DNA of 62,090 nt from Clostridia bacterium (GTDB lineage: Bacteria; Bacillota; Clostridia; Christensenellales; Borkfalkiaceae). Below the pieces are notes generated by a model, which searched no databases, was not told the origin of the DNA, and saw only the letters and a list, made by a program, of their open reading frames with translations. This document shows, one piece after another, positions 32,280-39,438 of the stretch (the first letter of the stretch is position 1; each line of letters starts with the position of its first letter). The translations under genes and the position numbers were made by a program. The stretch is from assembly GCA_017886895.1 (NCBI GenBank), contig JAGHJD010000076.1:1-62090 (forward strand), written 5' to 3'.

Positions 32280-33114
32280 CGCCTTTCTTGCCTGCGATAA
32301 GCCCTATGCGGAGGCTAAGACCGTCCTCTTCGGCGCGCCCTTCGACGGGACGACTTCGTACCGCCCCGGCACGCGGTTCGGCAGCGCTGCCATCCGCCGC
32401 GAATCGTACGGGATCGAGACGTACAGCCCCTATCAGGACAGGGATTTAGAAGACTGCGCGGTCATGGATGCGGGCGACCTCGAGCTGCCCTTCGGCGATA
32501 CGGAGAGGGCGCTTTGCACGATAGAGGAGCGCGCGGCGCAGATCTTGAAAGACGGCAAGCGCCCCTTCCTGCTCGGCGGCGAGCATCTCGTCACGTTGGG
32601 TGCGGTGCGTGCGGCGGTAAAAAAATATCCCGACCTCTGTATCGTGCACTTTGACGCGCACACAGATCTGCGCGACGAGTATCTCGGCGTAAAGCTCTCG
32701 CATGCGTGCGTGCTGCGCCGCTGCCACGAGCTCGTCGGGGATAAGCGCATCGCGCAGTTCGGGATCCGTTCGGGGCTGCGGGAAGAATTTTTGTGGGGCA
32801 GGGAACATACGCTCCTGCATCCTTTCGGTTTTGACGGGCTGGAGGAGACGCTCAAAGCCTTTGCGGGCAGACCCGTCTATTTCACCCTTGATCTAGACGT
32901 GCTCGATCCGTCCGTATTCCCGGGGACGGGCACGCCCGAGCCGGGCGGGGTGAGTTTTGAGCAGCTCCGCCGCGCGGCGACGCTGGTGTGCTCCTCCGCG
33001 AATGTGGTCGCGTTGGACGTGAACGAACTCAGTCCGCCGTACGATCAGAGCGGCGCGTCGACTGCCGTCGCCTGCAAGATCGTGCGCGAAATGCTGCTGG
33101 CGCTGGAAGGGTAG
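32260..33114 (+). CDS. speB: Agmatinase-type ureohydrolase
   Basis: 284 residues of the binuclear-manganese arginase/agmatinase family. Metal motifs: LLGGEHLVTLG, IVHFDAHTDLRDE, and YFTLDLDVLDPSVFPGTGTPEPGG. It releases urea from agmatine to give putrescine, or from N1-aminopropylagmatine to give spermidine; sequence reading alone does not decide. ATG 32260 with GGAGGAG inside speE, so translation is coupled. It is the only ureohydrolase in the operon. Confidence 0.94.
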   Translation: MLNTQTDAFLACDKPYAEAKTVLFGAPFDGTTSYRPGTRFGSAAIRRESYGIETYSPYQDRDLEDCAVMDAGDLELPFGDTERALCTIEERAAQILKDGKRPFLLGGEHLVTLGAVRAAVKKYPDLCIVHFDAHTDLRDEYLGVKLSHACVLRRCHELVGDKRIAQFGIRSGLREEFLWGREHTLLHPFGFDGLEETLKAFAGRPVYFTLDLDVLDPSVFPGTGTPEPGGVSFEQLRRAATLVCSSANVVALDVNELSPPYDQSGASTAVACKIVREMLLALEG

Positions 33115-33225
33115 AGCCCTGCGCCGCACGAAAAGGCAGAATTTCCGACCCGCCGCACGGAAGAGGGGAAAGCCGTCTCCCGCCGCGTACGGGTATAAAC
33201 TAAAATCATCATCGGGAGAAAGATC

Positions 33226-34485
33226 ATGGCAAAAGTATTGGTCATCGGCTGCGGCGGCGTCGCGTCCGTCGCGATCCGTAAATGCTGCATGCGCGACGAC
33301 GTGTTCACCGAACTGTGCATAGCCAGCCGCACGCTCTCCAAGTGCGACGCGCTCAAAGCAAAGCTCGAGGACAGGACAAAGACGAAGATCACGACCGCGC
33401 AGGTCGACGCGGACAAGACCGACGAGGTCATCGCACTCATTAAAAGAGTGCAGCCCGACCTCGTCATGAATATCGCACTGCCGTACCAGGATCTTGCGAT
33501 CATGGACGCCTGCCTTGCCTGCGGGGTGAATTATCTCGATACGGCGAACTACGAGCCCGAAAACACGGACGATCCCGTCTGGCGCGAGAAATACGAAAAG
33601 CGCTGCAAGGAGGAGGGGTTCTCCGCGTATTTTGATTACACGTGGCAGTGGGCGTACGGCGACAAGTACAAGAAAGCGGGGCTTACGGCGCTGCTCGGCT
33701 CGGGGTTTGACCCCGGCGTGACGCAGGTATTCTGCGCCTATGCGCAAAAGCACCTGTTCGACACCATTGAGACGATCGACATCCTTGACTGCAACGGCGG
33801 CGACCACGGCTATCCGTTTGCGACCAACTTCAACCCCGAGATCAACCTGCGCGAAGTTTCGGCGCCCGGCTCCTATTGGGAGAACGGCAGGTGGGTGGAG
33901 GTGCCCGCGATGAGCATCCACCGCACTTACAACTTTGACGGCGTGGGGGAGAAGGACATGTACCTTCTGCACCACGAGGAGATCGAATCGCTGGCAAAGA
34001 ACATAAAGGGCGTAAAGCGCATCCGCTTTTTCATGACCTTCGGGCAGAGCTATCTCACGCACATGAAGTGCCTTGAAAACGTGGGGATGCTCTCCACGAC
34101 GCCCGTCGAGTTCGAGGGAAAAGAGATCGTGCCCATCCAGTTTTTGAAGGCGCTCCTGCCCGATCCCGCGTCGCTCGGCCCGCGCACCGTCGGCAAGACG
34201 AATATCGGCTGCATCTTTACGGGCGTGAAGGACGGCAAGCGCAAGACGGCGTACATTTACAATGTCTGCGACCACCAGGAATGCTACCGCGAAGTTGAAT
34301 CGCAGGCGATCTCCTACACGACGGGCGTACCCGCCATGATCGGCGCGATGATGCTCGTTACGGGCAAGTGGAACAAAAAGGGCGTCTACACCCCCGAAGA
34401 GTTCGACCCCGATCCGTTCATGGAGGAGCTGAACAGGAACGGGCTCCCCTGGAAGATCGTGGAAACTCCCGAGCTGGTGGACTGA
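33226..34485 (+). CDS. Carboxy(nor)spermidine dehydrogenase (LYS1-like, CASDH family)
   Basis: Reductively couples L-aspartate beta-semialdehyde to a diamine (putrescine, diaminopropane or agmatine) to form a carboxy-polyamine. 419 residues, saccharopine-dehydrogenase fold: VLVIGCGGVASVAIRKC at the N-terminus, CIASRTLSKCDALK, VNYLDTANYEPEN, LLGSGFDPGVTQVFCAYA and DCNGGDHGYPFATNFNPE are typical of this family. ATG 33226 with CGGGAGAAAG. A 111-nt GC-rich gap separates it from speB; nspC follows directly after its stop codon, and the pair forms a complete decarboxylated-SAM-independent route. Confidence 0.93.
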   Translation: MAKVLVIGCGGVASVAIRKCCMRDDVFTELCIASRTLSKCDALKAKLEDRTKTKITTAQVDADKTDEVIALIKRVQPDLVMNIALPYQDLAIMDACLACGVNYLDTANYEPENTDDPVWREKYEKRCKEEGFSAYFDYTWQWAYGDKYKKAGLTALLGSGFDPGVTQVFCAYAQKHLFDTIETIDILDCNGGDHGYPFATNFNPEINLREVSAPGSYWENGRWVEVPAMSIHRTYNFDGVGEKDMYLLHHEEIESLAKNIKGVKRIRFFMTFGQSYLTHMKCLENVGMLSTTPVEFEGKEIVPIQFLKALLPDPASLGPRTVGKTNIGCIFTGVKDGKRKTAYIYNVCDHQECYREVESQAISYTTGVPAMIGAMMLVTGKWNKKGVYTPEEFDPDPFMEELNRNGLPWKIVETPELVD

Positions 34486-35595
34486 ATGCGCACGCCGTAT
34501 TTTTGCATCGACGAAAAAAGACTGCATGACAACCTGCGCATCCTCGCGGATGTGAAAGGGCGGGCGGGGTGTAAGATCCTGCTCGCGCAGAAGGCGTATT
34601 CCGCCTATGCAACCTATCCGCTCATCCGCAGGTATCTGGACGGCTCGGCGGCGAGCGGGCTGTATGAGGCGCGGCTCGGTCACGAGGAGATGGGCGGGGA
34701 GACGCACGTCTTTTCTCCTGCTTTCCGGGAAGACGAGTTTGAAGATGTCCTGCGCTATGCCGACCATATCGTATTCAACTCCTGCGCGCAATTGAAAAAG
34801 TTCGGACCGCGCGCACGGGCTGCGGGCAAGAGCGTGGGGTTGCGCGTCAACCCCGAATGCTCCACGCAGGAGGGGCACGCGATCTATGACCCCTGCGCGC
34901 CCTTTTCCCGTTTCGGGGTGACCGCGGCGGAGTTCGATGCGTCCGTTCTGCCCCTTCTGGACGGCATCCACATGCACACGCTGTGCGAGCAGAATGCGGA
35001 CGCGCTCGCCGTCACGGTGAAAGCGCTGGAAGAGAAGTTCGGCGGGATCCTCGGCAGGGCGAAGTGGCTGAATTTAGGGGGCGGGCACCATATCACGCGC
35101 GCCGATTACGACAGGGAACTGCTCGTCGGAACGGTGCGCGCGCTCTCAGAAAAATACGGCGTGCAGGTCTACCTCGAACCGGGAGAGGCGGTCGTGCTGA
35201 ACGCGGGGACGTTCGTGACGTCCGTTGTCGATGTCGTGCGCAACGGCATGGAGATCGCCGTGCTCGACTGCTCCGCCGCATGCCACATGCCGGACGTTTT
35301 GGAGATGCCGTACCGCCCGCCGCTGGAGGGGGCGGGGGAGCCGGGGGAGAAGAGATATACCTACCGCCTTGCGGGCGGTACCTGCCTTGCGGGCGACGTT
35401 ATCGGCGACTATTCCTTCGATGCACCGCTGCGGGAGGGGAGCGTGCTTGTGTTCGGGGACATGGCGCTCTATACGATGGTCAAGACGAATACCTTCAACG
35501 GCATGCCGCTGCCAGACATCGCCATTCGCCGCGAGAGCGGCGAAACGGAGCTGCTGCGGTCATTCTCCTATGAGGATTTCAAAAGCCGTCTGTGA
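34486..35595 (+). CDS. nspC: Carboxynorspermidine / carboxyspermidine decarboxylase
   Basis: PLP enzyme of the alanine-racemase fold that decarboxylates the product of the preceding enzyme. 369 residues. TPYFCIDEKRLHDNLRIL start; PLP lysine in ILLAQKAYSAYATYP (Lys36); HTLCEQNADAL, LNLGGGHHITRADYD, VYLEPGEAVVLNAG, and DCSAACHMPDVLEMPYRP near the second active-site cysteine segment. The ATG abuts the stop codon of the dehydrogenase, so expression is coupled. Last gene of the operon. Confidence 0.95.
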   Translation: MRTPYFCIDEKRLHDNLRILADVKGRAGCKILLAQKAYSAYATYPLIRRYLDGSAASGLYEARLGHEEMGGETHVFSPAFREDEFEDVLRYADHIVFNSCAQLKKFGPRARAAGKSVGLRVNPECSTQEGHAIYDPCAPFSRFGVTAAEFDASVLPLLDGIHMHTLCEQNADALAVTVKALEEKFGGILGRAKWLNLGGGHHITRADYDRELLVGTVRALSEKYGVQVYLEPGEAVVLNAGTFVTSVVDVVRNGMEIAVLDCSAACHMPDVLEMPYRPPLEGAGEPGEKRYTYRLAGGTCLAGDVIGDYSFDAPLREGSVLVFGDMALYTMVKTNTFNGMPLPDIAIRRESGETELLRSFSYEDFKSRL

Positions 35596-35603
35596 GCGGA
35601 ATG

Positions 35604-35640
35604 CGGCGGCGGAAAACGGTTTGACCATTTTCCGCCGCCG
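35604..35640 (+). terminator. Terminator of the polyamine operon
   Basis: CGGCGGCGGAAAA / TTTTCCGCCGCCG around an 11-nt loop, then TGTTGATTTT. The stem is strong but the T tract is interrupted. Confidence 0.7.
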
Positions 35641-35685
35641 TGTTGATTTTACAAGCATTTGATCGTGAAAAATCCGTCGTTTCTG

Positions 35686-35745
35686 CGGGCGGAGAGAGCC
35701 CGCGCATGGATGCGCCGCTCCGCGGCGCAGGGCGTTCGCCCGAAT
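35686..35745. other. Cluster of three GC-rich hairpins in the nspC-rpsT gap
   Basis: GCGGGC/GCCCGC, TGCGCCGC-TCC-GCGGCGCA and GGGCG/CGCCC lie one after another between two terminators. No ORF, promoter or T tract goes with them. They could be part of a small RNA or simply high-GC spacer. Confidence 0.35.
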
Positions 35746-35771
35746 ACAGGGATGAGGAATTTTTTCACGCA

Positions 35772-35801
35772 AAAAAGCGTCGGGCAAACCCGGCGCTTTT
35801 T
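35772..35801 (-). terminator. Terminator of rpsT
   Basis: AAAAAGCGTCGGG-CAAA-CCCGGCGCTTTTT with one wobble pair, A tract on the side needed for the minus-strand gene. Confidence 0.85.
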
Positions 35802-35842
35802 AAATATTGTTCTATAAAAATTTTCTTTCGGAAAGGGGAGCC

Positions 35843-36241
35843 TTACTCGGCAGCCTCCTCCTTCTTTTTGCGCGTCCTCTTGGGCTTTTCCGCGGGAGCC
35901 TCTTCCGCTGCGGGAGCGGCAGGAGCCTCTGCGACAGGGGCGGGTGCTTCCGCCGCTGCGGGCGCCGCGGCCTGAGCCGCTTTGGCGGCGTTCAGGCGCT
36001 TTGCGAGCGCGGACTTTTTGTTTGCCGCATTGTTCTTGTGCAGGATCCCTTTGGAGGCTGCGGAATCGATCTCGGACGTGACTTCGGGCAGCATTTTTTC
36101 TGCCAACGCAAAATCGCCCGCTTCTACTGCGGCATTGAATTTACGGATCGCCGTTTTGACGGCGGATTTGATCATCTTATTCTGCGAATTTTTTTTCTCG
36201 GTCACGATCACGCGTTTTTTTGCTGATTTGATATTAGGCAC
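35843..36241 (-). CDS. rpsT: Ribosomal protein S20 with C-terminal extension
   Basis: Binds 16S rRNA in the small subunit body. 132 residues; the first 87 are a normal S20 ([22 protein letters not shown], then [20 protein letters not shown]). The last 45 residues are an added low-complexity Ala/Pro/Glu tail ending in a basic-acidic [14 protein letters not shown]. Start is GTG (complement of 36239-36241) behind AGGAGAAGC. Promoter at 36283-36311. Monocistronic, convergent with the polyamine operon. Confidence 0.93.
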   Translation of the reverse strand: MPNIKSAKKRVIVTEKKNSQNKMIKSAVKTAIRKFNAAVEAGDFALAEKMLPEVTSEIDSAASKGILHKNNAANKKSALAKRLNAAKAAQAAAPAAAEAPAPVAEAPAAPAAEEAPAEKPKRTRKKKEEAAE

Positions 36242-36282
36242 GTTGCTTCTCCTTGCTCGGTACTTGTTTTGAACACTCAGCT

Positions 36283-36311
36283 ATTTTAGCATAAAAATTT
36301 TTGCTTGTAAA
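36283..36311 (-). promoter_or_regulatory. Promoter of rpsT
   Basis: Minus strand: -35 TTTACA (complement of 36306-36311), 17-nt spacer, extended -10 TGCTAAAAT (TAAAAT complement of 36283-36288). Confidence 0.75.
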
Positions 36312-36396
36312 CTGTTTTTCGGGCGAAAAACGGAATTTATTGCACAGCTTTTCCATATATTTTCAGAAGAGTTCGGTTTGCGGAGGTGGCGGTCGG

Positions 36397-37125
36397 TTGC
36401 GTCCTTTCACAGCGGTTTTCGACAGCGGCGTGGGCGGGCTGACCGTCCTGCGCGCCCTGACCCGCAGATGCCCGGGCGAGCGGTTCGGCTACTTCGGCGA
36501 CAATGCGAACGCGCCTTACGGCAGCCGCGCGCCGGAGGAGATAGAAGAGCTCGTGTTTGCCGCTTTCGGGCGGCTGTCGCGCATGCCGCTCAAAGCGGCG
36601 GTCGTCGCCTGCAATACCGCGACGGCGCTCTGCATCGACCGCCTGCGCGCCTCCTTTCCCTTTCCCGTTGTCGGCGTCGAACCAGCCGTCCGCCCCGCCG
36701 CGCGTCTCGGCGGGAGAGTGCTCCTGCTTGCCACCCGCGCGACGCTTGCCAGCGCGCGGGTGAAGGCGCTGCTCGCGCGGACGGGAGGGGCGGTCGATGT
36801 GTTCTGCCCCGAAGAACTTGCGGGTGAGATCGAGCGGCATATTTTCGATCTCTCCGCGGCAGGGGTCGAGGCGTGCCTTGCAGGGGTCCCGCGCGGCGTG
36901 TACGATGCCTGCGTACTCGGCTGTACGCACTATGTTTTTGTGGCGGAACGCATTTCCGCAGCCCTCGGATGCCCCGTTTTTGACGGAAATGCAGGGACGG
37001 CTGACCACCTTGCAAAGATTTTAAACATATGTTCGGAAAATTGCAAAAAAACGCCAAAAAACGCCGTTTTTTTCCTCGGTACACACGCTGAGCACAATAA
37101 AAGGGTGTTTTTTTTACTGAAATAA
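36397..37125 (+). CDS. murI: Glutamate racemase
   Basis: Supplies D-glutamate for peptidoglycan. 242 residues from a TTG at 36397 with GGAGGTG at a good distance; the frame upstream of this is AT-rich and unlike the family. Motifs: FDSGVGGLTVLRAL, FGDNANAPYGSR, first catalytic cysteine in VVACNTATAL, VGVEPAVRPAA, and second catalytic cysteine in VLGCTHYVF. It ends slightly short of the family average, with an AT-rich tail (FLGTHAEHNKRVFFLLK). It lies directly upstream of the division/wall cluster. Confidence 0.93.
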   Translation: MRPFTAVFDSGVGGLTVLRALTRRCPGERFGYFGDNANAPYGSRAPEEIEELVFAAFGRLSRMPLKAAVVACNTATALCIDRLRASFPFPVVGVEPAVRPAARLGGRVLLLATRATLASARVKALLARTGGAVDVFCPEELAGEIERHIFDLSAAGVEACLAGVPRGVYDACVLGCTHYVFVAERISAALGCPVFDGNAGTADHLAKILNICSENCKKTPKNAVFFLGTHAEHNKRVFFLLK

Positions 37126-37206
37126 AGCAAACAAATGTTCATATTTTTAAAAAACAGAGAAAAAAGCGCAAAAATCTTTAAAAAATCAGTCACTTTTTTG
37201 CCTTAG

Positions 37207-37230
37207 GTGGTTGACAGTGGTCAAAAGTGG
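37207..37230 (+). promoter_or_regulatory. MraZ-binding repeats upstream of mraZ
   Basis: Three GTGG boxes begin at 37207, 37217 and 37227, an exact 10-bp period. MraZ proteins are known to bind direct GTGG/TGGG repeats of this spacing at their own promoters. Here two boxes flank the -35 hexamer and the third lies in the spacer. Confidence 0.8.
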
Positions 37231-37239
37231 TGATATAAT
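37211..37239 (+). promoter_or_regulatory. Promoter of the dcw cluster (PmraZ)
   Basis: -35 TTGACA (37211-37216), 17-nt spacer, -10 TATAAT (37234-37239), a consensus promoter interleaved with MraZ boxes. Confidence 0.9.
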
Positions 37240-37269
37240 TGAAAGCACAAGACAGGTGGAAGAGGGGCT

Positions 37270-37707
37270 ATGTATTCTTTCAACGGTAGGTTCAACAACC
37301 GGTTGGACGACAAAAACAGAATACGCATCCCCGCGAAGTTCAAAGCGGACCTCGGGGCGGATTACAAGCTCGCTTTTGCACCCGGAAATTGCATTTACGT
37401 TCTGCCGCAGAGCGAATACCGCAAGATCCTTGACGGGTTCGGGGAGAGTTCCTATTTCAATGTCGAACAGCAGGAGGCGATCGCGGCGTTCACGGGTTCC
37501 GTGTACGACGTTACGGAAGATAACCAGGGCAGGATCGTCCTTCCCGCGGAGCTGAAAGAATACGCGCATATCGACAAGGAGATCGTCATCACGGGCGCCG
37601 CGTCCTATCTGCGGATAGAGGCGGCGGAACAGTTCTCCAAGCGCACGGCGGGCATGAATATGGCGGATGTGTTTGCGAAACTCAACGCCATCGGCAAAAA
37701 AGAATGA
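37270..37707 (+). CDS. mraZ: Transcriptional regulator MraZ
   Basis: 145 residues with two AbrB-like SpoVT halves: FNGRFNNRLDDKNRIRIPAKF (about 4-24) and VTEDNQGRIVLPAELKEYAHI (about 80-100), each followed by the conserved strand. It is a DNA-binding repressor of its own operon that acts as a ring oligomer. ATG 37270 behind AGAGGGG. It overlaps rsmH by 4 nt and starts the dcw cluster. Confidence 0.96.
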   Translation: MYSFNGRFNNRLDDKNRIRIPAKFKADLGADYKLAFAPGNCIYVLPQSEYRKILDGFGESSYFNVEQQEAIAAFTGSVYDVTEDNQGRIVLPAELKEYAHIDKEIVITGAASYLRIEAAEQFSKRTAGMNMADVFAKLNAIGKKE

Positions 37708-38639
37708 TCTTCTTTTCGCATCAGCCCGTTCTGCTCGAAGAGTGCATGCAGGGGCTTGCGCCGGGGCGCGGCGGCGTCTATTTCGACGGCACGGTCGGCG
37801 GCGGCGGACATTCCTATGAAATATTGAAGCGCAGCACGCCGGAGGGCAGGCTGATCGCCTGCGACCTCGACGAAAACGCGATCGCGGCGGCGACGGACAG
37901 GCTTTCGCCCTTCGCGGGAAGGTTTCAGATCTTCAAGAGCAATTTCAAGCAATATGAGGAAGTTCTCGCGGCTGCGGGAGCGGACAGGCTCGACGGCGTG
38001 ATGCTCGACTTCGGCGTTTCAAGTTTTCAGCTCGACGAAGTTTCGCGCGGGTTCAGTTATCTGAAAGATGCGCCGCTGGACATGCGCATGGATGTGAGCG
38101 GCGGACTGACCGCGGCGGACGTCGTGAACGGATACAGCGAAGAGAGGCTCGCAGCCATTCTCCGCGACTACGGGGAAGAACGGTTCGCGAAACGTATCGC
38201 GAAAGCGGTTGCGGAGCAGAGGAGAAAGAAGAGGATAGAGAGCACGGGAGAGCTTGCACGGCTCGTGGAAGACAGCATCCCCGCCAAGTTCCGCCAAAAC
38301 GGTCCCTGCGCAAGGAAAACGTTTCAGGCGATCCGCATCGAAGTGAACGGCGAGCTTGAAGGGCTTGGCGAGGCGGTCAGGGGGCTGGCTCTGAAACTGA
38401 AAAAAGGCGGAAGGATCTGCGTTCTCACCTTTCATTCGCTGGAGGACAGGATCGTAAAAAACGTTTTCCGCGAACTTGCCGAGAGCTGCACCTGCGACAA
38501 GAGCCTGCCGGTCTGCGTCTGCGGCAAAAAGAAAGAGATAGAAATTTTGACCAAAAAGCCCGTTACGGCGGGGGAAGAAGAATTACGGGAAAATCCCCGT
38601 TCCAAGAGCGCAAAACTGCGCATAGCGGAACGCGTCTGA
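37704..38639 (+). CDS. rsmH: 16S rRNA m4C1402 methyltransferase
   Basis: SAM-dependent N4-methylation of C1402 in 16S rRNA. 311 residues: HQPVLLEECMQGL, SAM motif YFDGTVGGGGHSYEIL, DLDENAIAAATDRL, MLDFGVSSFQLDEVSRGFSY, RKTFQAIRIEVNGEL, and CVLTFHSLEDRIVKN are all present. The ATG overlaps the mraZ stop (ATGA). It has kept its conserved dcw position although the product is not a division protein. Confidence 0.97.
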   Translation: MIFFSHQPVLLEECMQGLAPGRGGVYFDGTVGGGGHSYEILKRSTPEGRLIACDLDENAIAAATDRLSPFAGRFQIFKSNFKQYEEVLAAAGADRLDGVMLDFGVSSFQLDEVSRGFSYLKDAPLDMRMDVSGGLTAADVVNGYSEERLAAILRDYGEERFAKRIAKAVAEQRRKKRIESTGELARLVEDSIPAKFRQNGPCARKTFQAIRIEVNGELEGLGEAVRGLALKLKKGGRICVLTFHSLEDRIVKNVFRELAESCTCDKSLPVCVCGKKKEIEILTKKPVTAGEEELRENPRSKSAKLRIAERV

Positions 38640-38664
38640 GAATATAGTTAAGGAGAAGGGCATC

Positions 38665-39438
38665 ATGGCAACGGCAGTCCCCGTTCTGGAAAGAACACAA
38701 GAAGAGAGCTCCCTGAAAGCATACGGCAAGCTGCAGGGCGGCGTTGCGCCGCAGGAGATGACGGAAGAGCAGAAGGCTCTTGCGTTCAATGCGCGCATCT
38801 CCGAAAATTATCAGAAGCTGATCAATCCGGACTACCATAAGGCGGAGGACGTCGCGGCGGCTCCCGCTTATGCCGAACCCGTCTATGCCGCTCCCGTGCA
38901 GGAGGCGGCGCCCGCCTATACGCGGCAGCGCGCGGCAGATATTTTCCGCGCCGATTCTCCGCTGCATACGCGGACGGTGGACTTTGCCTCCGCTCCCGCA
39001 TATGCCGAGCCCTCCTATGCTGCTCCCGTGCAGGAGACGCCCGCGGCTCCGTATTATGAGCAGGCGGCTTACGCGGAGGACGTCACGGACGCGGATCTCA
39101 TGCCCACCGAGACGACCAACCAGTACCGCGACAGCCTGTACCGCGAAGAGCGCCCCGCAGAACATGCGCAGGAGAAGAAAAAGGGGTTCGCGCTGACGGC
39201 GCGCAACAAACTTCTCATCGCCGTGTATTCGATCGTCGTAGTCGTCGTGCTCGCACTCATCATCGTCAACACGAGCGTGCTCGGCTCGCTCGATGCCGAG
39301 GTCACGGCGCGCGAAGCGGCGCTGAATGCCGCGATCGAAACGTCGCAGAACCTTGAGGCGGAGATCGATTATTACACCGATGCGGACACGATCATCTCGC
39401 GTGCCGAAGACGAGCTCGGGATGTACATGCCCGACTGA
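38665..39438 (+). CDS. ftsL: FtsL-like division protein with long cytoplasmic repeat region
   Basis: 257 residues. Residues 1-180 are hydrophilic and contain two near-copies of a Pro/Ala/Tyr module (APAYAEPVYAAPVQE around 67-81 and APAYAEPSYAAPVQE around 111-125). One transmembrane helix follows (LLIAVYSIVVVVVLALIIV, about 186-206) and then a 50-residue extracellular coiled coil (LDAEVTAREAALNAAIETSQ). Topology and position between rsmH and ftsI are those of FtsL, which is normally only about 100-120 residues. Identity as FtsL is by context and topology, since FtsL sequence is poorly conserved. ATG 38665 with AAGGAGAAGG. Confidence 0.7.
   Translation: MATAVPVLERTQEESSLKAYGKLQGGVAPQEMTEEQKALAFNARISENYQKLINPDYHKAEDVAAAPAYAEPVYAAPVQEAAPAYTRQRAADIFRADSPLHTRTVDFASAPAYAEPSYAAPVQETPAAPYYEQAAYAEDVTDADLMPTETTNQYRDSLYREERPAEHAQEKKKGFALTARNKLLIAVYSIVVVVVLALIIVNTSVLGSLDAEVTAREAALNAAIETSQNLEAEIDYYTDADTIISRAEDELGMYMPD

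Noticed and set aside
36301..36396. N-terminal extension of murI from 36301
   Set aside because: AT-rich, unlike the family start, and a TTG with GGAGGTG at 36397 gives the normal N-terminus.
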